Notes under the pieces: model-generated | Seen by the model: only the letters and a program-made list of their open reading frames with translations | Databases searched by the model: none | Told to the model about the DNA's origin: nothing | Source: Coprobacter secundus | GTDB lineage: Bacteria > Bacteroidota > Bacteroidia > Bacteroidales > Coprobacteraceae | DNA length: 64,000 bases | Assembly: GCA_000803105.1 (NCBI GenBank) | Contig: JTDA01000007.1 | Location: 1-64,000 of the forward strand | Reading direction: 5' to 3' | Part shown: piece by piece, positions 51,374 to 59,134 of the stretch | Layout of the letters: each line of letters begins with the position of its first letter | How positions within the stretch are numbered: the stretch's first letter is position 1 | Program-made: the position numbers and the translations under genes

Positions 51374-53413
51374 TTAATAATTGTATGTCGGTAAATTAGA
51401 ATAATCTTTCGAATAACGTAACATTTGGTCTATGTAACTCTCGTTATAAGAAATAGTCACATCCGTAATATTTCCTTTCTTATCAGTTACAGCTGTATAA
51501 ACAGGATTTACAAAGCCCTTATAAGGAGCAATATTCAACTTTTCATAACGGTTGAGTACCTCTTTGTGCAATTCTGGATCTACTTTGACACCATAAGTTT
51601 CTACCAAGTCCCGTCCGGCTTCGTAATCTCCGGTAGACTTTATCCGTTGTATTTCAGCCAATAACTCTCCCAACAAAGAACGCATTTTTGCATAATCATT
51701 AATGACGACAAACGTTTTGCCATCCTTTTTCTTCATTTCTACAACATTGTCCTTTTGCCCTTTTTCAAAAACATAACGGGCAATAAGTTGTCTGTTTCTC
51801 ATATGGGCTTCTTCAATATTCTTGCCTGGTTCTATACGTGTAAGCTGGGTCATGAGCCCGTTCATCATATATTTATAATATTCCGATTTATAAGCCTCAG
51901 CATTGGGCAATAACTTTAATTCTACAATTTTCGGATCTGCCATATAATATAAAGCAAACAAGTCGGCACGGGCTTCTTCAAGAGTAGAACTGTGGGCTTT
52001 CAGCGCATCGGGATCTGTGCCCGGAAGCAATTTTCCCGAAGCATGCCCCAGACATTCATGTAAGTCTGTATGTAAATTATCAGCCTGAAATCCGTATTTT
52101 TCCATCAATTCTCTTTCTTTATCACTCCATACAAACTCTTCAGCAAATCCGTTGCCTTGAGCCGCTTTATCATAAGCTTCAGTGATATTTTCTATCGTTA
52201 CCGATTTAGAACCATGCTCGTGACGTATCCAATTGGAATTGGGCAAATTGATACCGATAGCCGTAGAAGGATAAGTATCTCCCCCAAGAATAGCAGCTGT
52301 AATGACTTTTGCCGACACACCTTTTACTTTCTCTTTTTTAAAGCGGTTGTCCACAGGCGAATTATCCTCAAACCATTGAGCATTGGCGCTAATGATGTGA
52401 GTTCTTTCGGAGGCTTCTTTATTTTTGAAATTAACCAGAGCTTCCCAACTGGCCTTCATCCCCAAAGGATCACCATACGTTTCGGTAAATCCGTTGACAA
52501 AATCAATATCAGAGTCCAAGTCATTTACCCATAAAATAGCATATTCGTCAAACTCTTTCAGATTTCCGGTCTTATTATAAGAGATAAGCTTCTCTATGAC
52601 AGCTTTTTGCTGAGCATTTTCCGCTACAGATGCAGCCTTTTCAAGCCAATACACAATTTTTTCAAGAGCTTTTGAGTAGAGGCCTCCTACTTTATATACA
52701 CGCTCCTCGATTTTCCCATTTCTCTTTACCAACCGGCTATTCAGCCCATACGAAACAGGCCTCAAATCGTTCGGATTTTTCATCTTATTGTAAAAAGCCT
52801 CGGCTTCAGCTTGTGTTACACCATCATAGTAATTCCCGGCAGAAGTCAGTACAAGGTCTTCTCCTTCCGCCTGATTTACCCGCTTAGCATCTATGGTAGG
52901 ATCAAAAATAACTGGAGATATGTTTGCAAGTAATTGGTTTACCGTCTCACCTTTTTGAAGAGGCAAATATCGGGTATCGACAGACTTTACAGCTTTTTCA
53001 AAAAATTCCTGTCCGAATCCGGGAACAAATTTATCGGTAGAGTAGTGGTGGTGTATACCGTTGGCAAACCATACTTGTTTCAGATAGGTTTCCAAAGCCT
53101 TGAAATCATCGGAATTTCTATCACCTTTATACTGAGTATAAACTGCTTCGAGAGTTCTCCGGATAGCCAAATTCCATTTACAGTTCTGGTCATAAATAAT
53201 ATCGCGTCCCTCTATTGCCGCTTGAGACAGATAATATAATAATTTCTTTTGTTGCAATGTCAATTTTTCGAACCCCGGAACTTTATATCGCAATACTTCC
53301 AGGTCTGCAAAACGGTCGACCCTGTAAAACGGATCGACACTCTCGACCGAAGCGATGCCGGTCGATACGGAGAAAGCAGTTGCTGCAATCATCATAGAAA
53401 TAGTTTTTTTCAT
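51374..53413 (-). CDS. Dipeptidyl peptidase III-type zinc exopeptidase (M49)
   Basis: A 679-residue protease that removes dipeptides from the N-terminus of oligopeptides. Catalytic motif HECLGH at H452-H457 and the third zinc ligand Glu in EEARAD (E479-D484) are the M49 set, in the bacterial HEXXGH form rather than the longer eukaryotic one. An N-terminal signal peptide is probable (ISMMIAATAFSVSTGIA), so the protein is likely periplasmic. Length and order fit the Bacteroides enzyme. Promoter at 53472-53502 on the minus strand. Confidence 0.92.
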   Translation of the reverse strand: MKKTISMMIAATAFSVSTGIASVESVDPFYRVDRFADLEVLRYKVPGFEKLTLQQKKLLYYLSQAAIEGRDIIYDQNCKWNLAIRRTLEAVYTQYKGDRNSDDFKALETYLKQVWFANGIHHHYSTDKFVPGFGQEFFEKAVKSVDTRYLPLQKGETVNQLLANISPVIFDPTIDAKRVNQAEGEDLVLTSAGNYYDGVTQAEAEAFYNKMKNPNDLRPVSYGLNSRLVKRNGKIEERVYKVGGLYSKALEKIVYWLEKAASVAENAQQKAVIEKLISYNKTGNLKEFDEYAILWVNDLDSDIDFVNGFTETYGDPLGMKASWEALVNFKNKEASERTHIISANAQWFEDNSPVDNRFKKEKVKGVSAKVITAAILGGDTYPSTAIGINLPNSNWIRHEHGSKSVTIENITEAYDKAAQGNGFAEEFVWSDKERELMEKYGFQADNLHTDLHECLGHASGKLLPGTDPDALKAHSSTLEEARADLFALYYMADPKIVELKLLPNAEAYKSEYYKYMMNGLMTQLTRIEPGKNIEEAHMRNRQLIARYVFEKGQKDNVVEMKKKDGKTFVVINDYAKMRSLLGELLAEIQRIKSTGDYEAGRDLVETYGVKVDPELHKEVLNRYEKLNIAPYKGFVNPVYTAVTDKKGNITDVTISYNESYIDQMLRYSKDYSNLPTYNY

Positions 53414-53471
53414 AATTTATAAATAACTTCTTGTTTTTCGGATTTCTATCCTTTCTCATATTTCACAATGG

Positions 53472-53502
53472 CAAAGTTAATGAAATATATTTTTCTCCCC
53501 AA
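53472..53502 (-). promoter_or_regulatory. Promoter of the DPP III gene
   Basis: On the minus strand TTG (53502-53500), a 20-nt spacer and TAACTTTG (53479-53472). The start codon is 58 bp downstream. Confidence 0.65.
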
Positions 53503-53524
53503 TTCGCAAACTAATAATGAAAAA

Positions 53525-53564
53525 TAAACCCCGTAAAAGTTTTATAAGGCTTTTACAGGGTTTA
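53525..53564 (-). terminator. Rho-independent terminator of the SusD-like gene
   Basis: TAAACCC-C-GTAAAAG pairs with CTTTTAC-A-GGGTTTA (one mismatch) around a 10-nt loop; on the minus strand it is followed by TTTTTC. Confidence 0.8.
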
Positions 53565-53588
53565 TCGCATTTTTTATTTCGGCTACCG

Positions 53589-55544
53589 TTAATATCCCGG
53601 ATTTTGTGTAAGATTTGGATTTTCCTTCATAGCATCTGTCGGTATTGGCAATAACTGATGCTTGTTTTGGGCATCCGGCATAGATGCCACATAGATGCCC
53701 CACCTTCTCAGGTTGAAGTATGTTGCAGACTCGAGTAACATCTCATTATTCCAAGTATTCCAAAGTACACGGCGTAACTCATCCTGTGTAAGTCCGTTCT
53801 CGATAGGAGGATATCCTCTAAACAGCCGGGTCTGATTTATATATTCATAAGCCTCCATGGTACGACCGGTTTCGAGAGCAGCTTCTGCAGCCGTGAACAT
53901 AATCTCACAATAACGTACCGGATGATAATACAGGCCTTTCGCATATTTAAAGTCGGAATCATCATATCCTCCTAAAATTACGTTATTTCCGTTTTTCTGT
54001 GAAAATACCAACGAACTATCTGCCGGCAGACTGTAATTGCCGGTACTGATAATTTTTTTACACTGGTCAAGTGCCCTATCATATTCTCTATCGGATAAAT
54101 ATATGCGCGATACCAAAGCCGATACGGCTGTAGAATACTCAGAAGGGAGCATATTGATAAGGTAATTCATATAGTCAACCAGTGCGTCATTGTTTCTCGG
54201 AGGCATCTGCCCTGTTATATCGTTGATAACGGAGACTTCACCGAAAAATTTTGATAATTCCGAATATATCAATGCACATTCGGCTTGCATACGTAAAGAA
54301 GCCGTGGCCCATTCCGATTTTACATTTTCGGGACAATCATTCGAATTGGTAAACTTGTCATTTGCCTGTAAATAGCTATTTATCAAACTATATCCACTAT
54401 TCCATATATTCTCTCCCCATTGATTAAAATAGTTGGAATTGAACATATTAGGAACTTCAATATATCCTATCAATTTAGCATCTGTTTCTCGGGTCAAATT
54501 AAGGAAACTTTTCAACTGTTTGTTCCACTCATCCTTCTGAGATTGTAACATTTGAGCCCAATCAGTAGAAGGCGCAATACGATTACTTGTCAGATAAACT
54601 ACCGAACTCTTTAATGTCTCTCCATCGGCATAACGGATGTATCTTTGAGGTATACCATTGACTTTATCGCTGTTATCGATTATTCCGTCACCATTTACAT
54701 CGGCAAATTTTAAATCGCCCGGTTTCGGTGTCGATATGATATAGCTCGGCCATGCATCTATTTCTACTTGGCTGGTAAATATCCCTTCTACCATGAAACC
54801 ATCATATATATTGCTGAGAGAATCGCCAGAAATAGCAGTATAACTTATTTCCGGTTCATTATGCTTTACCGAAACTTCGCCATTTGCATCAGTATAATAT
54901 ACACCCAGTGTCTTGCCGTCGGCAGTATACACCGTAACCTCTGCCCCTTCTATCGGTCTTCCCTGAACAGAGTCCATCACAGACCAATTTGTATTACAAC
55001 GTTTCACCGAAATAATAGCCTCTTTGTCTGTAGTAGAAGGGATCGAGTCGATAGATTCATTTACGGGAATGACCTCAGGAACAATATACATATAACTGTT
55101 TCCAATCTTCATTCCGGCAGTTTCAATAGGTATACCGTTTATGGCAACAATCGAATTTTGATTGGTAACCAATAAAGGTTCATTGCTGACACTGGTCAAT
55201 AATAATGAATCCTTCAACTCATCTATACTATAAGCGCCACGAGCAATGTGACGTTTGATATTTTCCTGGTTCAGTTGATTTTCAGAAACTTCAGAGCGAA
55301 CCTTTAATTCCTGATTTTTAACAGCAAATACAGTAAGCTGATTTGTTTCTACATCCGGAATAGAAACTTTTTTAAGCTCTTCGGTAAAATCACTTATTTC
55401 TGGAATTTTTTCCAGTTCTTCAATAACTTCTTGCACCTCCTTATCGGCTGGCGACAATTCTGCTGGATCGTCATTTTCTTCACATGAAATAAGACATAGA
55501 CTCACCAGACTCAAAAAAAAAGCTGATAATCGTAAAAATTTCAT
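53589..55544 (-). CDS. FAS1 - SusD-like fusion lipoprotein (orphan)
   Basis: From MKFLRLSAFFLSLVSLCLIS the 651-residue product has a lipobox with Cys21. Residues of about 45-155 resemble a fasciclin (FAS1) domain (ISDFTEELKKV, VAINGIPIETAG). Residues of about 180-250 form a beta-sandwich with GRPIEGAEVTVYTADGKTLG. Around 280-293 is a calcium-loop-like DVNGDGIIDNSDKV, a motif more usual in TonB-linked SusC proteins. The C-terminal half is SusD/RagB-like, with TPR helices (VSALVSRIYLSDREYDRALD) and the closing FNLRRWGIYVA and LLPIPTDAMKENPNLTQNPG. No SusC gene is adjacent. Glycan or protein ligand unknown. The ATG at 55577 precedes the signal and is not used. Confidence 0.82.
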   Translation of the reverse strand: MKFLRLSAFFLSLVSLCLISCEENDDPAELSPADKEVQEVIEELEKIPEISDFTEELKKVSIPDVETNQLTVFAVKNQELKVRSEVSENQLNQENIKRHIARGAYSIDELKDSLLLTSVSNEPLLVTNQNSIVAINGIPIETAGMKIGNSYMYIVPEVIPVNESIDSIPSTTDKEAIISVKRCNTNWSVMDSVQGRPIEGAEVTVYTADGKTLGVYYTDANGEVSVKHNEPEISYTAISGDSLSNIYDGFMVEGIFTSQVEIDAWPSYIISTPKPGDLKFADVNGDGIIDNSDKVNGIPQRYIRYADGETLKSSVVYLTSNRIAPSTDWAQMLQSQKDEWNKQLKSFLNLTRETDAKLIGYIEVPNMFNSNYFNQWGENIWNSGYSLINSYLQANDKFTNSNDCPENVKSEWATASLRMQAECALIYSELSKFFGEVSVINDITGQMPPRNNDALVDYMNYLINMLPSEYSTAVSALVSRIYLSDREYDRALDQCKKIISTGNYSLPADSSLVFSQKNGNNVILGGYDDSDFKYAKGLYYHPVRYCEIMFTAAEAALETGRTMEAYEYINQTRLFRGYPPIENGLTQDELRRVLWNTWNNEMLLESATYFNLRRWGIYVASMPDAQNKHQLLPIPTDAMKENPNLTQNPGY

Positions 55545-55717
55545 ATTATGTGGATTATTTTTATAATATATTTGCAATATTACAAAATAAATTAGATGTC
55601 GACAATAATATGTGAAATAAAATTTAATTTTATAAATATATTTGAGAATCTATAAATTATGATTGTCATAATTATCTTTTTTCTATCAACAAAAGAATGA
55701 GCCGCTTGTTTCTTTAT

Positions 55718-55725
55718 TAACTTTG
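55718..55725 (+). promoter_or_regulatory. -7 box of the small outer-membrane protein gene
   Basis: TAACTTTG fits the -7 consensus and is 19 bp upstream of the start codon at 55745. AAGGAG at 55736-55741 is a possible ribosome binding site. No -33 element at the usual distance. Confidence 0.55.
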
Positions 55726-55744
55726 CATAAATAATAAGGAGAAT

Positions 55745-56410
55745 ATGAAAATAAGGGTTAAGATTACTTGTTTTTTTCTGTTTGCTTGCTTTCTTATGAT
55801 GGCACAGACCGGAGAGAAAAAACGACCTTTCCGTTTTGAAAAAGTTGATTCCGAAACAGAAAGAAAGATTTTGCAAAATGAGCAGTCTGTCAATCAGACG
55901 ACAGCTGATTATCGGGTAATAGAAGAAAAAGAACCACAGCCTGAACCGGTCCGGACACGAAAAAAAGGTAAGATAGAATTAGGAGGTTCGTTCGGCATGA
56001 CTTTTTCCAACGGAACCTCTATCAATATCTCTCCTCAAGTAGGATATCGCATAAACTCCTATTTTTCTTTTGGTGGCGGTATCAGTTACAACTACTATCG
56101 CTACAATACTTGGGACGATAGTCGATATACAATGAACTATATGGGACTTAACCTATATGCCCGAGTCAAACCTATTCCTTATATAACAATTCAAGCTCAA
56201 CCGGAAGTACAACGCAACTGGGGACGTAGAGACGGGCACTCATATAAAGGAGAAGTAATACCTTGTTTCTTGGTTGGGGCAGGGGCAAACCTCCCGATAG
56301 CCGGTAATAGCGGTATATCTGTGATGTTATATTATGATGTCGTACAAAATAAATTTACTCCTTACGGAAATAAAATATTTTATTCCGTAGGATATAGTTT
56401 TGGATTTTAG
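55745..56410 (+). CDS. Small outer-membrane beta-barrel protein
   Basis: The 221-residue product has a signal peptide (about 1-20, MKIRVKITCFFLFACFLMMA). A charged linker (about 22-75) leads to a likely eight-strand barrel: GSFGMTFSNGTSINISPQVG, YFSFGGGISYNYYRYNTWD, MNYMGLNLYARVKPIP. It ends in Phe (SVGYSFGF), the usual signal for barrel insertion. It is an OmpX/porin-like protein of unknown role. The TAG stop codon overlaps the first bases (TAGAGCC) of repeat copy H. Confidence 0.75.
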   Translation: MKIRVKITCFFLFACFLMMAQTGEKKRPFRFEKVDSETERKILQNEQSVNQTTADYRVIEEKEPQPEPVRTRKKGKIELGGSFGMTFSNGTSINISPQVGYRINSYFSFGGGISYNYYRYNTWDDSRYTMNYMGLNLYARVKPIPYITIQAQPEVQRNWGRRDGHSYKGEVIPCFLVGAGANLPIAGNSGISVMLYYDVVQNKFTPYGNKIFYSVGYSFGF

Positions 56411-56545
56411 AGCCGGTTTAATTTTTTATTCGAACCTCGTCCTTTGAAAATTTCTTTTGAGGATGCTTTTAGAGCAGTATCAAACAAATGAACGCAAGAA
56501 AACCAAACCGATAGATAATATAAAATAGGCCCGACAAAACTTTAT
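56408..56545 (+). repeat. Intergenic palindromic repeat, copy H
   Basis: The left end TAGAGCCGGTTTAATTTTTT is well kept, and its first three bases are the stop codon of the barrel gene. The core GAAAATTTCTTTTGAGGATG and the right arm GAACGCAAGAAAACC are recognisable; the right terminus is worn. It lies between two convergent genes. Confidence 0.6.
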
Positions 56546-56603
56546 GCAAAAATTCATGCGGCTTTGAATATCGTTAAATGAATCTTTCTTAAAGCAGCAG
56601 ATT

Positions 56604-57266
56604 TTATTCTATCTTTTCAATCATCAGGTCTGGCAATTGCTGAATGTATTTGAACACATTCCCTTCCTCGCTATGATTTCGATTTTTAATGACGATAGTA
56701 ACGTGATACACAACATGATTTTCTCTCCATTCCTGCTTGGCTTCATAACTGATGATACGATAATTTTTCTGCAATACCATGTCCGTTATCTTAGATAAAT
56801 TATCGGGATTTCCGGTCGAAAATTGTATCATAGCACTATGAAATCCAACTTTTTTGAAAATTATGGTCAACAACTCAAGCCCCAACAATGTAAATATGGT
56901 TGCCGATATACCGAGCCAATACATGCCGCTGCCAATAGCCAGACCTATACCGGAGGTTGCCCATAGTCCTGCCGCAGTTGTCAATCCCCTTACAAACTGT
57001 TTCTGTATAATGATTGTCCCTGCACCGATAAACCCGATGCCACTTACGACTTGGGCTGCTACCCGACTGGGATCGAAATCTATATGATGTTCCTTCGCTA
57101 TTTGCATAAAACCATATTGAGACACAATCATAATAAGTGCGCTTCCCAACGATACCAGAAAATGAGTTCTGAATCCGGCTTCTTTAGCTCGATACTCTCT
57201 GTCAAGTCCTATAATAGCTCCCAATATACCGGCAGTAAACAATCGTAAAATAAATTCCCCTGTCAT
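56604..57266 (-). CDS. MgtC/SapB family membrane protein
   Basis: A 220-residue protein with about five membrane helices in the first 145 residues and a C-terminal cytosolic ACT-like domain. Family signatures are GAIIGLDREYRAKEAGFRTH, RVAAQVVSGIGFIGAGTIII and GLTTAAGLWATSGIGLAIGS. Such proteins are tied to growth at low Mg2+ and, in pathogens, to survival in macrophages; here the role is unknown. -7 box TATATTTG at 57321-57328 on the minus strand. Confidence 0.9.
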   Translation of the reverse strand: MTGEFILRLFTAGILGAIIGLDREYRAKEAGFRTHFLVSLGSALIMIVSQYGFMQIAKEHHIDFDPSRVAAQVVSGIGFIGAGTIIIQKQFVRGLTTAAGLWATSGIGLAIGSGMYWLGISATIFTLLGLELLTIIFKKVGFHSAMIQFSTGNPDNLSKITDMVLQKNYRIISYEAKQEWRENHVVYHVTIVIKNRNHSEEGNVFKYIQQLPDLMIEKIE

Positions 57267-57602
57267 ATCATTCCTTTATAAACTGTATCATAACAAATCC
57301 GGGACATATCCGGTTTATGACAAATATACATAAAGATTTTTGATTGTTTATCATATTTGACTTCCTTAAAAATGTTTCCATATCGAAAGATGAAGAGACG
57401 GAAGATATTATCGTACATTTTATTTTTAAAATATTATTTTATTGGAGAAAAAAGTATTGGCTATACTCTTTTATAATCTGAATCGAATAACTAATTTTGC
57501 CCATCTTTTTATAAAAAGCTTTGACGAATATTGATTCTATAAAAAAAGGTTGGAGTATTTGCTTATTGAAAGTTTATTTTTTAGTGTTTTTTTAGAATAG
57601 AA
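57267..57602. other. Intergenic stretch before the MFS transporter gene
   Basis: The 336-bp gap contains the -7 box of the MgtC gene (57321-57328). A weak resemblance to the right end of the palindromic repeat around 57440-57475 is not convincing. The promoter of the MFS gene was not identified. Nothing else is recognised. Confidence 0.35.
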
Positions 57603-58805
57603 ATGATGGAAGAGAAAAAAAAGAATACAAAACCTGTTTTGTGGAACAGCAACTACTTGAAAGTATGGATAGCTAATTTTATGCTTTTTTTTGCATTTTA
57701 TTTGCTCGCCCCCTTGTTACCGCTTTATTTACGAGATACTTTTTCCGCCGGAAAAGCGATGATAGGTATTGTACTAAGTGGATATACGATTACAGCCTTG
57801 ATAGTCCGGCCATTTAGCGGATTTGTTGTCGACAGTTTCTCCCGTAAAAAGGTTCTGCTGCTTTGTTATTTCTGCTTTGCCTTGTTCTTTGCAGGCTATT
57901 TCATCACGGGTTCCCTCATTCTTTTTGCTGCCATTCGTACTTTACACGGTGCACCTTTTGGTGCGACGACTGTCGCGAGCAGTACTATGGCTGTAGATGT
58001 CTTGCATCCCGAACGTCGGAGCGAGGGCATCGGATATTATGGACTGAGCAATAACATAGCTATGGCAATAGGACCTTCGATAGGACTTTATATCTATCAC
58101 ACAATCCATAACTTCAATATACTGTTTGCCATGTCTCTTGTAATCGCATTCATCGGCCTGGCTATCAATTCTACCATCAAGTGCCGCGAACGCCAACCGA
58201 TACAGAAGAATCAAAAAGTTTCTCTTGACCGATTTATCCTTCTACCGGGATGGAGCGAGGGCCTTTGTATTACAGCATTTTCTTTTTCATTCGGTATTAT
58301 CTCTACATACATAGCCATATACAGCCAAGAAGTTATGCACATAACTTCCGGCTCAGGAACATTCTTTATGCTCTTGGCTATTGGTCTTATAATGTCGAGA
58401 ATTATCGGGAGTAAGTCCCTCCGAGAAGGTAAAATTGTACATAACGCCTCTGCCGGAATGCTGATGTCAATGTGCGGTTATCTGGTTTTCACAGCTATAC
58501 CCAATATATACGGATACTATGCTGCTGCACTTATGATAGGTCTCGGAAACGGACACATGTATCCGGCTATGCAGACAATGTTTATCAATCTGGCACCCCA
58601 TGAGCGACGAGGGACAGCCAATTCCACTATACTCACATCTTGGGACATAGGTGTCGGTATCGGTATTATTGGAGGAGGCGCTGTAGCTGAACATCACGGA
58701 GGTTACTCTGCTGCATTTTGGCTCGCTTTTGCAATAAATGCCATTGGTGTCATTTTTTATTTCCTTTATGCACGCAAGAGCTTTCTGCGCCACCGTCTTC
58801 GTTAG
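57603..58805 (+). CDS. Major facilitator superfamily transporter
   Basis: A 400-residue MFS exporter with about 12 membrane helices. The cytosolic loop between helices 2 and 3 has the usual MFS form, FSRKKVLLLCYFC, and the sixth-to-seventh linker lies around residue 200. Residues FMLFFAFYLLAPLLPLYLRD at the start and TILTSWDIGVGIGIIGGGAV in the second half are typical of drug or sugar exporters. The substrate is not determined. Start at 57603, or at the second Met (57606). Repeat copy I follows the gene. Confidence 0.9.
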   Translation: MMEEKKKNTKPVLWNSNYLKVWIANFMLFFAFYLLAPLLPLYLRDTFSAGKAMIGIVLSGYTITALIVRPFSGFVVDSFSRKKVLLLCYFCFALFFAGYFITGSLILFAAIRTLHGAPFGATTVASSTMAVDVLHPERRSEGIGYYGLSNNIAMAIGPSIGLYIYHTIHNFNILFAMSLVIAFIGLAINSTIKCRERQPIQKNQKVSLDRFILLPGWSEGLCITAFSFSFGIISTYIAIYSQEVMHITSGSGTFFMLLAIGLIMSRIIGSKSLREGKIVHNASAGMLMSMCGYLVFTAIPNIYGYYAAALMIGLGNGHMYPAMQTMFINLAPHERRGTANSTILTSWDIGVGIGIIGGGAVAEHHGGYSAAFWLAFAINAIGVIFYFLYARKSFLRHRLR

Positions 58806-58890
58806 TTGATTTTTTAATGTCACCATTTGGAAAAGCAGATAAAGAACAATAAACCTATGAAATTACCAGATAGAAAATTTTAGATAAATC

Positions 58891-59067
58891 TAAGGGCTTC
58901 GCTAAATTTTGCTCAGGTCAAGTTTGAAAATTTCTTTCGAAGATGTTTTTCTGTTTTTATGAGGAGGATACGGGCTATCCAACGAGTGAAAACGAGAAAT
59001 ATAACGAAAGAAAACGCAAAAATGTTCCGGCAATATTTTCCTATTGGAAAAGTTAGACTGGTTCTAA
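58891..59067 (+). repeat. Intergenic palindromic repeat, copy I
   Basis: A full copy with ends TAAGGGCTTCGCTAAATTTT and, on the opposite strand, TTAGAACCAGTCTAACTTTT. The core TTTCTTTCGAAGATGTTTTT and TTTTTATGAGGAGGATACGG is nearly identical to copy A, and the right arm GAAAGAAAACGCAAAAATG pairs back to it. It lies between two plus-strand genes, 86 bp after the MFS stop and 67 bp before the dehydrogenase start. Apart from it the 329-bp gap holds no recognised signal. Confidence 0.85.
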
Positions 59068-59134
59068 GTTGTGAATTTCATCAATTACTTGTAATATTGC
59101 ACAGGTTTTTAGCCATAAAGTAACGAATAAAATT

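Noticed and set aside
57430-57476. Possible tenth copy of the palindromic repeat (TATTGGAGAAAAAAGTATTGG then a later CTCTTTTA)
   Set aside because: Only the right-end region resembles the family and the match is to AT-rich runs; no core is present.
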